DNA from: Roseimarinus sediminis
Lineage (GTDB): Bacteria > Bacteroidota > Bacteroidia > Bacteroidales > Prolixibacteraceae
Direction of reading: 5' to 3'
Assembly (NCBI RefSeq): GCF_050433125.1
Contig: NZ_JBNPXV010000008.1
Span: 170,211 to 234,210, forward strand
DNA: 64,000 nt
This document shows, in pieces, positions 27,771 to 37,498 of this stretch. The notes under the pieces are model-generated. The model was not told where the DNA came from. It made no database searches and saw nothing but the letters and a program-made list of their open reading frames with translations. Position numbers and translations under genes: made by a program. Numbering within the stretch: position 1 is the stretch's first letter; each line of letters starts with the position of its first letter.

Positions 27771-27825
27771 CAGGTGACAATGTTAGACAATAATTATTAA
27801 GAGAATGTAAGGACATTGTTACCTG
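27771..27825. promoter_or_regulatory. Inverted repeat in the spacer upstream of susC
   Basis: The 27502-27932 spacer has no gene. CAGGTGACAATGT (27771-27783) and ACATTGTTACCTG (27813-27825) are inverted copies matching at 12 of 13 positions, 29 nt apart. A nearby imperfect palindrome TTGTAATAATTGCAA lies at 27743-27757. They could be operator half-sites or an RNA hairpin. I found no exact TAnnTTTG promoter box for susC. Confidence 0.4.
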
Positions 27826-27932
27826 AAAGGCAAAAGAATATTGCAATTCTGTTAATTTGCTTACACATATCTCAAAGAGTCAATCTTAACGTCATTTTAT
27901 ACAATATAATAATAAGGGGGAAATTACGCTGC

Positions 27933-28817
27933 TTAATTTTTATTGACCTCTTCCCCTGAATATGCAGCCTTATACTCTGATGGAGTTAGCTTTACAATTT
28001 TTTTGAATTGAACGTTGAAATGCGAGAGATTATTGAACCCACTTTCGAAGCAGGCCCTTGATACCGACATTTTTTCTTCCGCAATTAACTTACAGGCATG
28101 CCCAATTTTGAACTCGGTAAGGAATTCAACAAAGGTTTTCTTTGTGTGTTTCTTGAAGTAACGGCAAAAGGCAGTAGGGCTCATACTTACCGTAGAAGCA
28201 ACATCCTCAAGTTTTATTTGTTTGTCGAAATTATGGATAATGTATTCATGGATTTTATTGAATCGGTAAAAATCGTACGTGTTTACCATTTTTGAGTAAC
28301 CAGGACTTGAATGGTAACGAAATTCATTTGAATTAGACATCTGATCAAGCAATAAAATAAACTCGGTTATACGCTCCAATCCCGAAGAACGGAAGATCTT
28401 CCTCGTGCGTTTATTCAGCTCCTGTCGTGTTTTTCCGGTAAACTGAATGCCTCTTTGTGAGCGTTCAAGCAAGTTCTTGATTTGCCCCATTTCCGGAATA
28501 TTGATAAAATTCGAGTCGAAGATATCTTTTCGGAATTGTATAACATGTGCTTTTGTGTTAATCATATTTTTTTTCTGCAGATAAATGTCGTCACTTTTCC
28601 ACCAGTGAGGGATGTTCTCGCCAATGATGCTAATATCACCTTCAGTAAATCTGCTAATATCGTCTCCAATATAACACGTACCTACACTCTTGATAACCAA
28701 TAATATTTCTATTTCCGGATGAAAATGCCACGGTACAGTAAAATGTGGAATTTCTTCATCAAGGAAAATGATTGGCTGCTGAGGCTCTGTAGAAAGTTGT
28801 TGATAAAATGGTTTCAT
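27933..28817 (-). CDS. AraC-family transcriptional regulator with cupin sensor domain
   Basis: 294 residues. The N-terminal cupin-like domain includes PWHFHPEIEILLV, the usual HxH-type sugar-sensing barrel opening. The C-terminal ~100 residues have two helix-turn-helix motifs: IKLEDVASTVSMSPTAFCRY, and the second ending in SRACFESGFNNLSHFNVQFK followed by TPSEY, the AraC signature. Such regulators bind a small molecule and activate neighbouring sugar-catabolic operons. It is transcribed away from the iol operon (325-nt divergent spacer) and toward susC, so it may control either or both. The inducer is unknown; inositol or a derivative is a reasonable guess. Confidence 0.92.
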   Translation of the reverse strand: MKPFYQQLSTEPQQPIIFLDEEIPHFTVPWHFHPEIEILLVIKSVGTCYIGDDISRFTEGDISIIGENIPHWWKSDDIYLQKKNMINTKAHVIQFRKDIFDSNFINIPEMGQIKNLLERSQRGIQFTGKTRQELNKRTRKIFRSSGLERITEFILLLDQMSNSNEFRYHSSPGYSKMVNTYDFYRFNKIHEYIIHNFDKQIKLEDVASTVSMSPTAFCRYFKKHTKKTFVEFLTEFKIGHACKLIAEEKMSVSRACFESGFNNLSHFNVQFKKIVKLTPSEYKAAYSGEEVNKN

Positions 28818-29072
28818 TTTTTTATTAAAAATAACATTTACGGGATAAATATAAAGAATCCGGCTAAGATAGCATTAGTATAAGGCAAGAAAATTAATAC
28901 AAAAAGGTCAATACTCCTCTACTTTTATAATCATAAAATCAGGACTGAAGTTCATTCAATAAAAATGAATAATGCTTGAATCCAGAATTGACTGAAACCA
29001 TTGATAAAAAGTGTAAACATTTGATTAATTGCGCTTTTATAGCTTAAATGCTGTTAGTGGAATTTAGCCCTG

Positions 29073-29102
29073 TTTACCGAATGATCAAAATAATGATTTT
29101 TG
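29073..29102 (+). promoter_or_regulatory. Candidate promoter of the iol operon
   Basis: The divergent spacer 28818-29142 contains TTTA (29073-29076), an 18-nt spacer and GATTTTTG (29095-29102). The latter differs from the Bacteroidota -7 consensus TAnnTTTG at one position. It lies about 40 nt upstream of iolJ. Apart from a short TTCATT/AATGAA inverted repeat near 28951 I see nothing else in the spacer. Confidence 0.35.
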
Positions 29103-29142
29103 TCATAAAACAAACATTAAGCTGACAGACAAAGCAGAACTT

Positions 29143-30075
29143 ATGCAAACCGCAATCGAACATATTTTTAGTAAAGCATATAGCCGTTTTGGTCTTGGTG
29201 CATTCAATGTATTCAATGCCGAGCAGGTGCATGGTGTATTCAGGGGAGCGCAATTATCCCAAATGCCGGTAATCATCCAAATAACGCCTGTTGCCCGTAA
29301 TTATATGTCTCCAGAAGTTTTGCAGGCAATTATATTATCAGTTGCAAATCAATATCAAGATGTAGAATTTTCAGTTCATCTCGATCATGGTAATTATGAA
29401 CACTGTATTGACGCTATCCAATCTGGTTTTTATGATTCTGTCATGATTGATGCTTCACATGAATCATTTGAAGAGAATGTTCTAATTACAAGCGAAATTG
29501 TTAATGAAGCACGAAAGAAAAATGTAGCAGTGGAGGCTGAGCTCGGGGTGCTTAGTGGCGTAGAGGATGATCTGTCAATCGATAGCTGTCGCGCCTTCTA
29601 TACCGACCCTGAGCAGGCAAAAGAGTTTGTGGAAAGAACAGGATGCAACAGTTTGGCAGTTGCTGTTGGTACCAGCCATGGTGCGTACAAATTCTCTGGT
29701 GGACAAGGGCTCCAAATTGAAATTCTGAGGAAAATCAATGAATTGTTGCCCGGTTTTCCTTTAGTGCTGCATGGAGCTTCGGCTGTTCCAGCAGAAGAAG
29801 TGGAGCAAATTAACCAAAATGGAGGACTTTTAAAAACGGGAGCTTCAGGATTGAAAGAAGAAGAACTACTGGAAGCCATTCGATTGGGAGTATGTAAAAT
29901 TAATATTGCCACCGACATGCGTTTGATTTGGACGCGTGTGCATCGTGAATTTTTCAAAGCTACTCCTGAACTTTTCGATATGGTTGTCCCCGGGAAAACC
30001 TATATGAATGAGCTGTCTGCATTTGTGGCAAAGAAATGCACCATGTTGAAATCTAATCTTTTGAAAGCATGTTGA
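29143..30075 (+). CDS. iolJ: Class II aldolase, probable 6-phospho-5-dehydro-2-deoxy-D-gluconate aldolase
   Basis: 310 residues of the class II fructose-bisphosphate aldolase family. Zinc and phosphate motifs are visible: FSVHLDHGNYE, VMIDASHE, VAVGTSHGAYKF, VLHGASAVP and INIATDMR. In iol operons this enzyme splits 5-dehydro-2-deoxygluconate-6-phosphate into dihydroxyacetone phosphate and malonate semialdehyde, which is why I prefer IolJ over a glycolytic or tagatose aldolase. It opens a seven-gene plus-strand operon and overlaps iolB by 7 nt. Confidence 0.85.
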   Translation: MQTAIEHIFSKAYSRFGLGAFNVFNAEQVHGVFRGAQLSQMPVIIQITPVARNYMSPEVLQAIILSVANQYQDVEFSVHLDHGNYEHCIDAIQSGFYDSVMIDASHESFEENVLITSEIVNEARKKNVAVEAELGVLSGVEDDLSIDSCRAFYTDPEQAKEFVERTGCNSLAVAVGTSHGAYKFSGGQGLQIEILRKINELLPGFPLVLHGASAVPAEEVEQINQNGGLLKTGASGLKEEELLEAIRLGVCKINIATDMRLIWTRVHREFFKATPELFDMVVPGKTYMNELSAFVAKKCTMLKSNLLKAC

Positions 30076-30971
30076 ATCAGTATATAAAAATTCCGTTGTT
30101 GGTGAAAGCCAATGACAAAAAAGTGAGTTATCAATGCATTTCTGCAGATGAAGTTGGGTGGAAACACTTGAATTTTGAAAGCAGAATGTTACAACAGCAT
30201 GAAACCTGGGAAGGAAATACCGGGCAGAACGAAATGCTATTTGTTTTGCTTGGTGGAAACTTTTCAGCACAAACCGATCAGGGATTTTGGGAAACCAAAA
30301 ACGGGCGGAAAGATGTATTCAGTGGTTTACCCCACGCTTTATATCTTCCACCTAATACCAACTATTCCATTAAGGCATCCAGTCAAGTTTTGGATTTAGC
30401 CTGTGGCTGGTGTCCTGCCGAAGAAATTCATCCTGTTCAATTCATTACTCCTGAAAAGGTTGATGAAATGGGCATTGAATTTCGTGGTGGCGATAATGCC
30501 AGCCGGCAAATCAACAGTATTCTTCCCCCGGGATCCGATTGTCAGCGTTTAGTGAGTGTTGAGGTTTATACGCCTTCAGGCAACTGGAGCTCTTTCCCTG
30601 CTCACAAACACGATGAGGTGAAGATCGATCCGGAAACAGGCGCTGTGAAAGAAGCCAGTTTGGAGGAGATTTATTTCTACAAAGTGGATCAGCCACAGGG
30701 CTATGCCATGCAGAAGGTTTATACCGACGATCGTAGTTTGAACCAAATTACCGAATCGCATAACAACGATGCCGTATTGGTACCCCGTGGTTATCATCCT
30801 GTTGTAGCCTTGCACGGATACAACGTTTATTACCTGAATTTTCTGGCCGGAAGTCATCAAAGCCTTGCCAATACCGACGATCCTGACCACAAGTGGATTT
30901 ATGGTACATGGAAAGGTATGGATGAAAGAATTCCTATGGTGACACTGGATATGAATTCAGGTGAAAAGTAA
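30069..30971 (+). CDS. iolB: 5-deoxy-glucuronate isomerase
   Basis: 300 residues. The IolB double-cupin shows SFPAHKHDE (metal histidines), LEEIYFYKVDQPQGYAMQKV, and VPRGYHPVVALHGYNVYYLN, all highly characteristic. It isomerises 5-deoxy-D-glucuronate to 5-dehydro-2-deoxy-D-gluconate in the cytoplasm. Its ATG lies inside the end of iolJ, suggesting translational coupling, and iolC follows after 21 nt. Confidence 0.95.
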   Translation: MLNQYIKIPLLVKANDKKVSYQCISADEVGWKHLNFESRMLQQHETWEGNTGQNEMLFVLLGGNFSAQTDQGFWETKNGRKDVFSGLPHALYLPPNTNYSIKASSQVLDLACGWCPAEEIHPVQFITPEKVDEMGIEFRGGDNASRQINSILPPGSDCQRLVSVEVYTPSGNWSSFPAHKHDEVKIDPETGAVKEASLEEIYFYKVDQPQGYAMQKVYTDDRSLNQITESHNNDAVLVPRGYHPVVALHGYNVYYLNFLAGSHQSLANTDDPDHKWIYGTWKGMDERIPMVTLDMNSGEK

Positions 30972-30992
30972 TAACTGTTTACAACAATTTAA

Positions 30993-32003
30993 ATGAACAA
31001 ACAATACGATTTAATAACCTACGGAAGATCATCCATCGATCTTTATTCAGCCAACATTGGAGCACCATTTGTCGACATTAAACAATTCAACTCGTATGTT
31101 GGTGGTTCTCCGCTTAATATTGCAGTGGGCGCAAGAAGGCTCGGATTAAATTCGGCTTTGCTTACTGGCGTTGGTGAAGATCAGATTGGCGATTATTTGT
31201 TGAACTTCCTCAACAAAGAAGGAGTAGAAACCACTTTGATTCCACGTAAGTCGGGAGCCCGTACCAGTGCAGTGGTGCTGGGAATTGAGCCACCCGACAA
31301 TTTTCCACTGGTTTACTACCGGGATAATTGTGCCGATTCAAAAGTGAATATCGATGATGTGATAAATGCTAACATTGGCTCGTGCCGCATTTTCGAAATT
31401 TCGGCTACTGCACTCAACATAGAGCCAACACGGTCTGCCGGATTCTTCGCTGCAGAAGAAGCGGTGAAGAACAATGTTCCCATTCTTATTGACCTTGATT
31501 TCAGAGCTGACCAATGGCACGATCCACGTTCGTTCGGGGTCACCGTCAGGGCTTTTCTGAAAAATTGCACCATCGCACTGGGTACCGAAGAAGAAATTCT
31601 GGCAACCATGTTAAGTGATCCCAATCAAATAAGAATAAAAAACCAACAAATTTCAGCTCCAGAAATAAATGGCAATGTGGAAGAGGCCATACAAAAAATT
31701 ATGGCTTTGGGACTTGAAGCTTTGGTTGTAAAGCGTGGAGAGAAAGGTTCATCCGTTTTCTTGAAAGATGGAACAGTGATTGACATTCCGGGATTTCCTG
31801 TTGAAGTTGTAAATGTGCTGGGAGCTGGCGATGCCTTTGCCAGTGGTTTCATTTACGGCTATCTGAATAATTGGGACTGGTACAAGTGCTGCCGGATGGG
31901 GAATGCTTGCGGAGCCATTCTGGTTACAAAAGAGGGATGCTCCAATTTCAGTCCAAGGTATGATGAAGTAATGGCATTTGTTGATCAACATGGAGGGCTT
32001 TGA
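30993..32003 (+). CDS. iolC: 5-dehydro-2-deoxygluconokinase (PfkB family)
   Basis: 336 residues. N-terminal DLITYGRSSIDLY and VGGSPLNIAVGARRLG, and the C-terminal ATP-site/catalytic motif VLGAGDAFASGFIYGY, define a PfkB ribokinase-type sugar kinase. Together with its place between iolB and iolD this identifies IolC, which phosphorylates 5-dehydro-2-deoxygluconate. The stop codon ends one base before the chosen iolD start. Confidence 0.95.
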   Translation: MNKQYDLITYGRSSIDLYSANIGAPFVDIKQFNSYVGGSPLNIAVGARRLGLNSALLTGVGEDQIGDYLLNFLNKEGVETTLIPRKSGARTSAVVLGIEPPDNFPLVYYRDNCADSKVNIDDVINANIGSCRIFEISATALNIEPTRSAGFFAAEEAVKNNVPILIDLDFRADQWHDPRSFGVTVRAFLKNCTIALGTEEEILATMLSDPNQIRIKNQQISAPEINGNVEEAIQKIMALGLEALVVKRGEKGSSVFLKDGTVIDIPGFPVEVVNVLGAGDAFASGFIYGYLNNWDWYKCCRMGNACGAILVTKEGCSNFSPRYDEVMAFVDQHGGL

Positions 32004-32004
32004 T

Positions 32005-33864
32005 ATGGAAACAAGACGAAGAACAGTAGGCCAGGCTTTAATCAAATACCTTTCACAGCAATACGTGGAACGTGATGGGTTTGAACAACCTTTTTTTGAA
32101 GGTTGTCTGGGAATTTTTGGACACGGAAACGTGGCCGGAATTGGTCAGGCATTAATGCAGTATCCCGATTTCAAATACATCATGACGCGTAACGAACAGG
32201 CTTCGGTGCATATTGCCATAGCCTATGCAAAAATGAAGAACCGTTTGGGCGCCTTTGCCTGTACATCTTCCATTGGCCCGGGCGCAACCAACATGCTTAC
32301 CGGGGCAGCATGTGCCACCATCAATCGTATGCCCGTACTCTTATTACCAGGCGATATTTTTGCCACACGTCAGGTTGCTCCGGTTTTACAGCAACTCGAA
32401 TCGGCGTGGTCACAAGATATTTCAGTAAACGATGCATTCAAGCCTGTTTCCAAATACTGGGATCGCATCAATCGGCCTGAGCAATTGATTACTGCATTGC
32501 CTGAGGTAATGCGAGTGCTTACTTCACCTGCTGAAACGGGTGCTGTTACTTTGGCGATTCCGCAGGATGTGCAGGCAGAAGCCTTCGATTTTCCTGAAAA
32601 AATGTTTCAGAAGAAAGTATGGACAATTGCCCGTACTCGCCCCGATTTGTCTTTATTAAGGAAAGCTGTTGAATTGATCAGAAGGGCCAAACATCCGGTG
32701 ATTATTGCCGGCGGTGGAGTACTGTATAGCGAGGCAACTGATGTGCTTACTGCATTTATTAATCAGACAGGAATTCCTGTTGCAGAAACATTTGCTGGTA
32801 AGGGATCATTAACTTATGACCATCCACTGAACCTTGGAGCCATTGGTGCCACAGGAACACCGGGAGCGAATGAAATTACCAACAATGCAGATTTGGTCAT
32901 TGGTATTGGAACCCGGTACAGCGATTTTACCACAGCGTCTAAAACAGCGTTTCAGCATAACGATGTGAAGTTTATCAACATTAATGTTGCTGAATTCGAC
33001 TCCTTTAAACATGGGGCCTTGCCATTAACCGCCGACGCAAAAGTAACCCTTAAAGAACTTCAGGAAATGTTACCGGGATTCAGCGTTGACGCTGCTTATT
33101 CAGAAAAATGCAAAACACTGAATCAACAATGGGACAAGGTTGTTGCTAAAACCTACAAAGTTCAGGGTGAGCTTCCTGTTCGCCAGGCCGAAGTTGTTGG
33201 AGCTGTAAACGATTTCATTAAAAAGCGCGATGTAGTACTTTGCGCTGCAGGTAGTCTTCCCGGCGATTTGCATAAACTGTGGCGTACTTCCGACTCAAAA
33301 GGTTTTCATTTGGAATATGGATATTCCACCATGGGTTATGAATGTGCCGCAGGAATTGGTGCTAAAATCGCTGCTCCCGATCGCGAAATTTATGTTATGG
33401 TTGGCGATGGCAACTACCTGATGATGAACAACGAAATAGTCACAGCCATTCAGGAGGGAATCAAATATACCATCATATTACTGAATAATAATGGTTTCGA
33501 AAGTATTGGCGCACTGTCGCAGTCCTTGGGTGAACAACGCTTTGGAACGAAATATCGCTATCGCGATGCAATGACCGGACAGTTAACCGGCGATCCGATA
33601 GTGATAGATTATGCTCAGAATGCACGCAGTTTGGGTGCGTATGTAATTGAGGCTACCAACATCGAATCGTTTAAAGCTGCTTTGAGAGAAGCAAAACGGC
33701 AAACCAAAACTACCGTAATTACTATTGAAACGGACTTGTACAAAAGTGTACCCGGATATGCCTGGTGGGACGTTGCTGTTGCACAGGTTTCCGAAATAAA
33801 TACGGTAAATGAAGCTTATCAAAACTACATGGCAAACAAGAAGAAACAAAAATATTATTTATAG
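32005..33864 (+). CDS. iolD: 3D-(3,5/4)-trihydroxycyclohexane-1,2-dione hydrolase (ThDP-dependent)
   Basis: I chose the ATG at 32005 (METRRRTVGQAL) because family members begin there and GGAGGG lies ~8 nt upstream. An in-frame ATG at 31978 would overlap iolC by 26 nt. The ~619-residue protein has the ThDP-enzyme layout: ITRNEQASVH (activating Glu), GPGATNMLTG, a central domain with IAGGGVLYSEA, and the cofactor motif VMVGDGNYLMMNNE (GDG-x(~20)-NN: LNNNGFESIG). It opens the inositol ring of the dione to 5-deoxy-glucuronate. Confidence 0.95.
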   Translation: METRRRTVGQALIKYLSQQYVERDGFEQPFFEGCLGIFGHGNVAGIGQALMQYPDFKYIMTRNEQASVHIAIAYAKMKNRLGAFACTSSIGPGATNMLTGAACATINRMPVLLLPGDIFATRQVAPVLQQLESAWSQDISVNDAFKPVSKYWDRINRPEQLITALPEVMRVLTSPAETGAVTLAIPQDVQAEAFDFPEKMFQKKVWTIARTRPDLSLLRKAVELIRRAKHPVIIAGGGVLYSEATDVLTAFINQTGIPVAETFAGKGSLTYDHPLNLGAIGATGTPGANEITNNADLVIGIGTRYSDFTTASKTAFQHNDVKFININVAEFDSFKHGALPLTADAKVTLKELQEMLPGFSVDAAYSEKCKTLNQQWDKVVAKTYKVQGELPVRQAEVVGAVNDFIKKRDVVLCAAGSLPGDLHKLWRTSDSKGFHLEYGYSTMGYECAAGIGAKIAAPDREIYVMVGDGNYLMMNNEIVTAIQEGIKYTIILLNNNGFESIGALSQSLGEQRFGTKYRYRDAMTGQLTGDPIVIDYAQNARSLGAYVIEATNIESFKAALREAKRQTKTTVITIETDLYKSVPGYAWWDVAVAQVSEINTVNEAYQNYMANKKKQKYYL

Positions 33865-33920
33865 AAGAAGAAAGAGAAAGTATTCTGATGTTGTTCAAGC
33901 AGAACAGTAAAAATTAAAAG

Positions 33921-35396
33921 ATGATGAACGAGATATTGAAGAATTATATCAATGGAAAATGGGTGAACAGTGCAGGTAAATCAATCATTCCGGTAATAAA
34001 TCCTGCAACCGGCAAAGCCATTGTAAAAGTACCTGCGGGAATAAGAGCCGATGTTGACAAAGCGGTCGACGCGGCGGCTAAGGCGTCATATGAATGGCGC
34101 AACACACCTGCATCGAGACGGATAAAGTACTTATACAAAATGAAGCAGTTGCTGGAGGATCATACTGACGAAATTGCCGCAATTTGTACCAACGAAAGCG
34201 GAAAAACCCTGGCTGAATCGAAGGCAGAAATGGTACGCGCTATTGAGAATATTGAGGTGGCTTGTGGTATTCCTGTTCTGCTTCAGAGCGAATTTTCGGA
34301 AGATGTGGCCACCGGTATCGATGAATTTATGATCCGGCAACCTTTAGGAGTTGGTGCGTGCATTACTCCTTTTAATTTCCCGATAATGATTGCATTCTGG
34401 TTCATGCCTTATGCTATCGCCTGTGGCAATACCTACATTGTTAAACCATCGGAAAAGGTGCCGGGAACCATGACCCGAATTTTTGAAATTCTTGAACAGC
34501 TCAATCTTCCAAAGGGAGTGTTGAACATGGTTCACGGAGGAAAAGAAACAGTTGATGCACTGCTTGAACACCCCGAAGTTCCGGCAATCAGTTTTGTGGG
34601 ATCAACCGCTGTGGCAAAATATGTTTATGAAAGAGGAACAGCTCATGGGAAAAGAATTCAGGCACAGGGTGGAGCTAAAAACCCAATTGTGGTAATGCCT
34701 GATGCCGATGTTGAATCGACTGTCAAGATAATAGCCGACAGCGCCTTTGGATGCGCAGGACAGCGTTGTCTTGCAGCCTCCATAATCGTTACTGTCGGTG
34801 AAGCCAAAGAAATTTTCACTGAAAAGCTGATTGAAGCAGCCAAAGCAAAAACAACCGGTTATGGATGTTCAGCGGGAACTGATATGGGACCGGTAATAAC
34901 CATCGAAAGTAAAAACCGGATTGAAGCAATCATTGAAGAAGGTGTGAACGAAGGCGCAGCATTACTGCTCGATGGAAGAAACATTACAGTAAAAGGTTTC
35001 GAAGACGGGTATTTTATCCATCCCACAATTCTTGACAACGTTCAACAAAACAGTGTTCTTCATAAAACCGAAATATTCGGGCCGGTACTCAGCATGATGC
35101 ACGTTGAAACGCTCGATGAAGCCATTCAGTTGGTGAACGAAGGAGAATACGGTAATTCGGCCTGCATCTTCACCAATAGCGGGGCCGCGGCACGTCAGTT
35201 CCGTCACGATGCCATGGCAGGCAATATCGGAGTAAATATTGGAGTGGCTGCGCCCATGGCCTATTTCCCTTTTAGCGGATGGAAACAAAGCTTTTTTGGC
35301 GATTTGCACGGACAGTCACGTCATGCTGTTGAGTTTTATACACAAACCAAAGTGGTGATTGAACGCTGGCACAATGAGTGGACCCGTAAATTTTAG
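33921..35396 (+). CDS. iolA: Methylmalonate/malonate-semialdehyde dehydrogenase (CoA-acylating)
   Basis: 491 residues of the ALDH superfamily, MmsA/IolA subgroup. NYINGKWV at the start, GACITPFNFPIMIAFWFMPY, and the catalytic cysteine segment FGCAGQRCLAAS are diagnostic. The MMSDH-specific C-terminal motif FPFSGWKQSFFGDLHGQS is also present. It converts malonate semialdehyde to acetyl-CoA, the last step of the pathway. It follows iolD after 56 nt and is 2 nt from iolE. Confidence 0.95.
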   Translation: MMNEILKNYINGKWVNSAGKSIIPVINPATGKAIVKVPAGIRADVDKAVDAAAKASYEWRNTPASRRIKYLYKMKQLLEDHTDEIAAICTNESGKTLAESKAEMVRAIENIEVACGIPVLLQSEFSEDVATGIDEFMIRQPLGVGACITPFNFPIMIAFWFMPYAIACGNTYIVKPSEKVPGTMTRIFEILEQLNLPKGVLNMVHGGKETVDALLEHPEVPAISFVGSTAVAKYVYERGTAHGKRIQAQGGAKNPIVVMPDADVESTVKIIADSAFGCAGQRCLAASIIVTVGEAKEIFTEKLIEAAKAKTTGYGCSAGTDMGPVITIESKNRIEAIIEEGVNEGAALLLDGRNITVKGFEDGYFIHPTILDNVQQNSVLHKTEIFGPVLSMMHVETLDEAIQLVNEGEYGNSACIFTNSGAAARQFRHDAMAGNIGVNIGVAAPMAYFPFSGWKQSFFGDLHGQSRHAVEFYTQTKVVIERWHNEWTRKF

Positions 35397-35398
35397 TC

Positions 35399-36322
35399 AT
35401 GGAATCAACTAACCAAATACATATGATTAGAGTAGCAAATGCACCATGCTCCTGGGGAGTGCTCGAGTTTGAAGAAACTCCCAAACAGGCCGGATTTGAA
35501 CAGGTGCTTAATGAAATAAAAGAGACAGGATACGAAGGTACAGAGCTGGGCGACTGGGGATTTATGCCTACTAATTCCGGAGAATTGAGAAACGAACTGG
35601 TTAAAAGAAAACTGGAAATGCTGGGGGCCTTTGTGCCTGTCTTTTTAAAAGAAAAAGCGTCTCACCTAAATGGAGTAGATACAGCTGTGCGTACAGCAAA
35701 GCTTATGGCCGATGCTGGTTACAACAATGCCTTTATTGTGCTGGCCGATGATAACGGTACAATTGAGGAACGAACGAAGAATGCCGGACGAATAAAGCCA
35801 GAGATGGGGCTAACCGATGAAGAATGGAAAACTTTTGCGAAAGGTGCTAACCTTATTGCTGCTGAAGTGAAAAAGCAAACAGGGCTTCGTACCGTATTTC
35901 ATCACCATTGCGGAGGGTACGCTGAAACACCTGATGAAATAGCTAAGTTGATGGAATTAACCGATCCAGAATTGCTGGGTCTGGTTCTCGATATGGGACA
36001 TTATTGCTTCGGAGGAGGAGATCCGTTATCAGCACTCAAAAAATATATGCATCGCATCTGGCATGTTCATTTCAAAGATTGTGATGCACAAATTGCAGAA
36101 CAATCAAGAATCGAAGGTTGGGATTATTTCAAGTCGGTAAGTCAGGGGGTTTTCTGCGAATTGGGGAAAGGCTCTGTTGACTTTCCTGCAATTTTAGATG
36201 AATTAAAAAAGCAAAATTATCAGGGATGGATTGTAGTTGAACAGGATGTTTTGCCCGGCATGGGAAATCCAAAGCTTTGCGCTAAAAACAATCGTCATTA
36301 TTTAAGTTCAATTGGTTTGTAA
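35399..36322 (+). CDS. iolE: Inosose dehydratase
   Basis: 307 residues, a xylose-isomerase-like TIM barrel. IRVANAPCSWGVLEFEE at the start is the usual IolE beginning, which makes the internal Met at 35423 a possible alternative start. Metal-site motifs are FHHHCGGY, LDMGHYCFGGGDP, WHVHFKDCD and VVEQDVLPG. It dehydrates 2-keto-myo-inositol to the trihydroxycyclohexane-dione. It is tightly packed between iolA and iolG (2 and 6 nt). Confidence 0.92.
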   Translation: MESTNQIHMIRVANAPCSWGVLEFEETPKQAGFEQVLNEIKETGYEGTELGDWGFMPTNSGELRNELVKRKLEMLGAFVPVFLKEKASHLNGVDTAVRTAKLMADAGYNNAFIVLADDNGTIEERTKNAGRIKPEMGLTDEEWKTFAKGANLIAAEVKKQTGLRTVFHHHCGGYAETPDEIAKLMELTDPELLGLVLDMGHYCFGGGDPLSALKKYMHRIWHVHFKDCDAQIAEQSRIEGWDYFKSVSQGVFCELGKGSVDFPAILDELKKQNYQGWIVVEQDVLPGMGNPKLCAKNNRHYLSSIGL

Positions 36323-36328
36323 AATATC

Positions 36329-37363
36329 ATGTCTATGAAACAGATGAAAAAATTAAAACTTGGTGTAATCGGTACAGGCCGTATTGGCAAGGTTCATATA
36401 TCAACCCTGGTTAAAAGCATTCCTCAGGCTGAGGTAATTGCTGTGGCCGATGTAGATGAAGAAAGTGCAAACGAACTGGCACAGCAGTTCGGTATTGGCA
36501 AAGTATCTACCAACTACCTCGATATTGTGAATGATTCCAAAGTTGAGGCGGTAGTAATCTGTTCACCTACCAATACGCACGTAAAATACATTATTGATTC
36601 AGCAAAAGCAGGGAAACACATTTTCTGTGAGAAGCCGATTGATATTTCCATCGAATTAATTCAGCAGGCCCTCGTTGAGGTGAATAAAATTGGGGTAAAA
36701 TTAATGGTCGGCTTCAACCGTCGCTTCGATCCCAATTTTATGAAGATCCGAAGCATGGTTGCTGATGGTAAAATTGGTGAACCGCACATTCTTAAAATCA
36801 CTTCACGCGATCCCGCTCCGCCACCGGCAGAATACAGCGCTGTTTCGGGCGGAATGTTTATGGATATGACCATTCACGATTTCGACATGGCGCGTTATAT
36901 TGTGGGCAGCGAAGTAGACGAAGTATTTGTAAAAGCGGCTGTTTTGGTCGATGATGAAATCGGAAAGGCTGGTGATGTTGATACGGCAATTATCACTTTA
37001 ACGTTCAAAAACGGAGCAATTGGTGTAATTGATAACAGCCGTAAAGCAGTTTATGGCTACGACCAGCGCGTTGAAATATTTGGTTCCGAAGGAATGGTAA
37101 GTAATGACAATAACTTTCCCGAGAATCACCGTTATTACTCAGTCGACGGAATACATCGTTCACTACCCTTGAACTTTTTCATGGATCGTTATACCGAATC
37201 GTATGCCAACGAAATGAAACTTTTCTGCAATGCCGTTCTTAACAATGAAGAAGTTTTAGTTTCGGGTGAAGATGGATTAGTTTCTGTAGCCATTGCCCTG
37301 GCGGCTAAAAAATCGTATGAAGAAAACAGACCGGTAAAAATCAGCGAAGTATATTCAGACTGA
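36329..37363 (+). CDS. iolG: Myo-inositol 2-dehydrogenase
   Basis: 344 residues of the Gfo/Idh/MocA family. Rossmann motif GVIGTGRIGKVH, the nicotinamide-site EKP (HIFCEKPIDIS), and the catalytic region MDMTIHDFDMARY match inositol dehydrogenases. It oxidises myo-inositol to 2-keto-myo-inositol with NAD+, the first step of the pathway, although it is the last gene of the operon. Start alternatives at 36335 and 36344 (MKQMKKLKLG) exist. No inositol permease is in the operon. Confidence 0.92.
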   Translation: MSMKQMKKLKLGVIGTGRIGKVHISTLVKSIPQAEVIAVADVDEESANELAQQFGIGKVSTNYLDIVNDSKVEAVVICSPTNTHVKYIIDSAKAGKHIFCEKPIDISIELIQQALVEVNKIGVKLMVGFNRRFDPNFMKIRSMVADGKIGEPHILKITSRDPAPPPAEYSAVSGGMFMDMTIHDFDMARYIVGSEVDEVFVKAAVLVDDEIGKAGDVDTAIITLTFKNGAIGVIDNSRKAVYGYDQRVEIFGSEGMVSNDNNFPENHRYYSVDGIHRSLPLNFFMDRYTESYANEMKLFCNAVLNNEEVLVSGEDGLVSVAIALAAKKSYEENRPVKISEVYSD

Positions 37364-37415
37364 ATAGTCAGTATAAAGTAAGAGTAATTATAATTTCGTA
37401 GTTTTAGGCAAAGGA

Positions 37416-37466
37416 GGGGAGTGATAAGGATAATGATAAGGGTTAATCTTTTATCTTCCCTTTTTT
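37416..37466 (+). terminator. Weak terminator-like hairpin after iolG
   Basis: GGGGAGTGATAA and TTATCTTCCC form an imperfect stem with a long loop, followed by TTTTTT (37461-37466). It lies 53 nt after iolG and 33 nt before the GH92 gene. If weak, it would allow readthrough into the mannosidase gene. Confidence 0.35.
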
Positions 37467-37498
37467 CAGTTTGATATAATAACCGAACCTTTAGAAGA

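Noticed and set aside
27502..27932. Riboswitch or small gene upstream of susC
   Set aside because: No conserved riboswitch core or credible reading frame was found, only the inverted repeats reported.
31978..32004. Longer iolD start at 31978
   Set aside because: It overlaps iolC by 26 nt, while the ATG at 32005 has a good ribosome-binding site and matches the family start.
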